A DNA stretch of 22,606 nucleotides from Dethiosulfatibacter sp. (GTDB lineage: Bacteria > Bacillota_A > Clostridia > Tissierellales > Dethiosulfatibacteraceae): contig JAHRFV010000313.1 of the NCBI GenBank assembly GCA_019084435.1, forward strand, positions 1 to 22,606. The letters run 5' to 3'. This document shows positions 22,573 through 22,606 of this stretch, one piece after another. The notes below the pieces were generated by a model. It saw nothing but the letters and a program-made list of their open reading frames with translations. It was not told the DNA's origin and made no database searches. Position numbers and translations under genes: made by a program. The stretch's first letter is position 1; the number at the start of each line of letters is the position of its first letter.

Positions 22573-22606
22573 TGAAGTCTATTGTAACAGAAGAAATGCG
22601 TTTTAG
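22572..22606 (+). CDS. Start of a gene cut by the window edge, possibly a DDE transposase
   Basis: Eleven codons (MKSIVTEEMRF) follow GGAGG by 11 nt and an extended -10 promoter; the frame is open to the edge. The first residues resemble from memory the N-terminus of IS-type helix-turn-helix/DDE transposases of clostridia, but eleven residues prove little. No target-site duplication can be checked because the other end is outside. If correct, an insertion sequence begins in 22439-22500. Confidence 0.35.
   Translation, partial: MKSIVTEEMRF

Overview
The window is an AT-rich stretch of a low-GC Gram-positive anaerobe, most likely a clostridial lineage. This rests on gene content (tdk - DUF1385 - prmC - prfA order, ECF transporters, YqeC/MocA/XdhC molybdenum-hydroxylase accessory genes), strong GGAGG ribosome binding sites, and sigma-A promoters with many extended -10 boxes. 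No rRNA, tRNA, CRISPR array or prophage was seen. A genus cannot be assigned from the sequence alone.

Left third (1-8070). After the last codons of an Asn/Ser/Gly-rich protein there is one long leftward operon of ten genes, about 7.8 kb. It starts from a good promoter (8041-8069). The leader carries what I read as a compact molybdenum/tungsten-cofactor (Moco/Tuco) riboswitch (7935-8028) followed at once by an intrinsic terminator (7899-7926). The genes in order are: a lipoprotein with SUOX-like (oxidoreductase molybdopterin-binding fold) modules; a lipoprotein with two similar modules fused to an alkaline-phosphatase/nucleotide-pyrophosphatase domain; MobB with a Cys-rich C-terminal extension; an ECF transporter S component; a membrane-anchored single SUOX-like protein; two ECF ATPases and EcfT; a kinase-fold protein; and a PduO-type cobalamin adenosyltransferase. 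My reading, which is inference, is a riboswitch-controlled system that captures, processes and imports a pterin cofactor or precursor. I know of no characterised system with this combination.

Middle (8071-14523, rightward). A Lon-like AAA protease overlaps a small DUF1667-like four-cysteine protein and is followed by a strong hairpin terminator. Next come a YbhJ-type aconitase-superfamily hydratase with its three Fe-S cysteines, and an unusual fusion of a THEP1-like NTPase with a class I SAM methyltransferase.

Right-middle (14549-17440, leftward). The genes mscS, yqeC, mocA and xdhC lie close together or overlap. The last three form a maturation module for XDH-type molybdenum hydroxylases. 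This is the second molybdenum-related locus in the window.

Right (17473-22606, rightward). Thymidine kinase is divergent from mscS, with overlapping -35 boxes. Then follow a DUF1385 membrane protein, PrmC and release factor RF1 (functionally paired, since PrmC methylates the RF1 GGQ glutamine), a terminator, a CPA2 cation:proton antiporter, and the first codons of a gene cut by the window edge that may be a transposase. The only stretch of about 300 bases without a gene is 7866-8166, which holds the riboswitch, its terminator and two divergent promoters.
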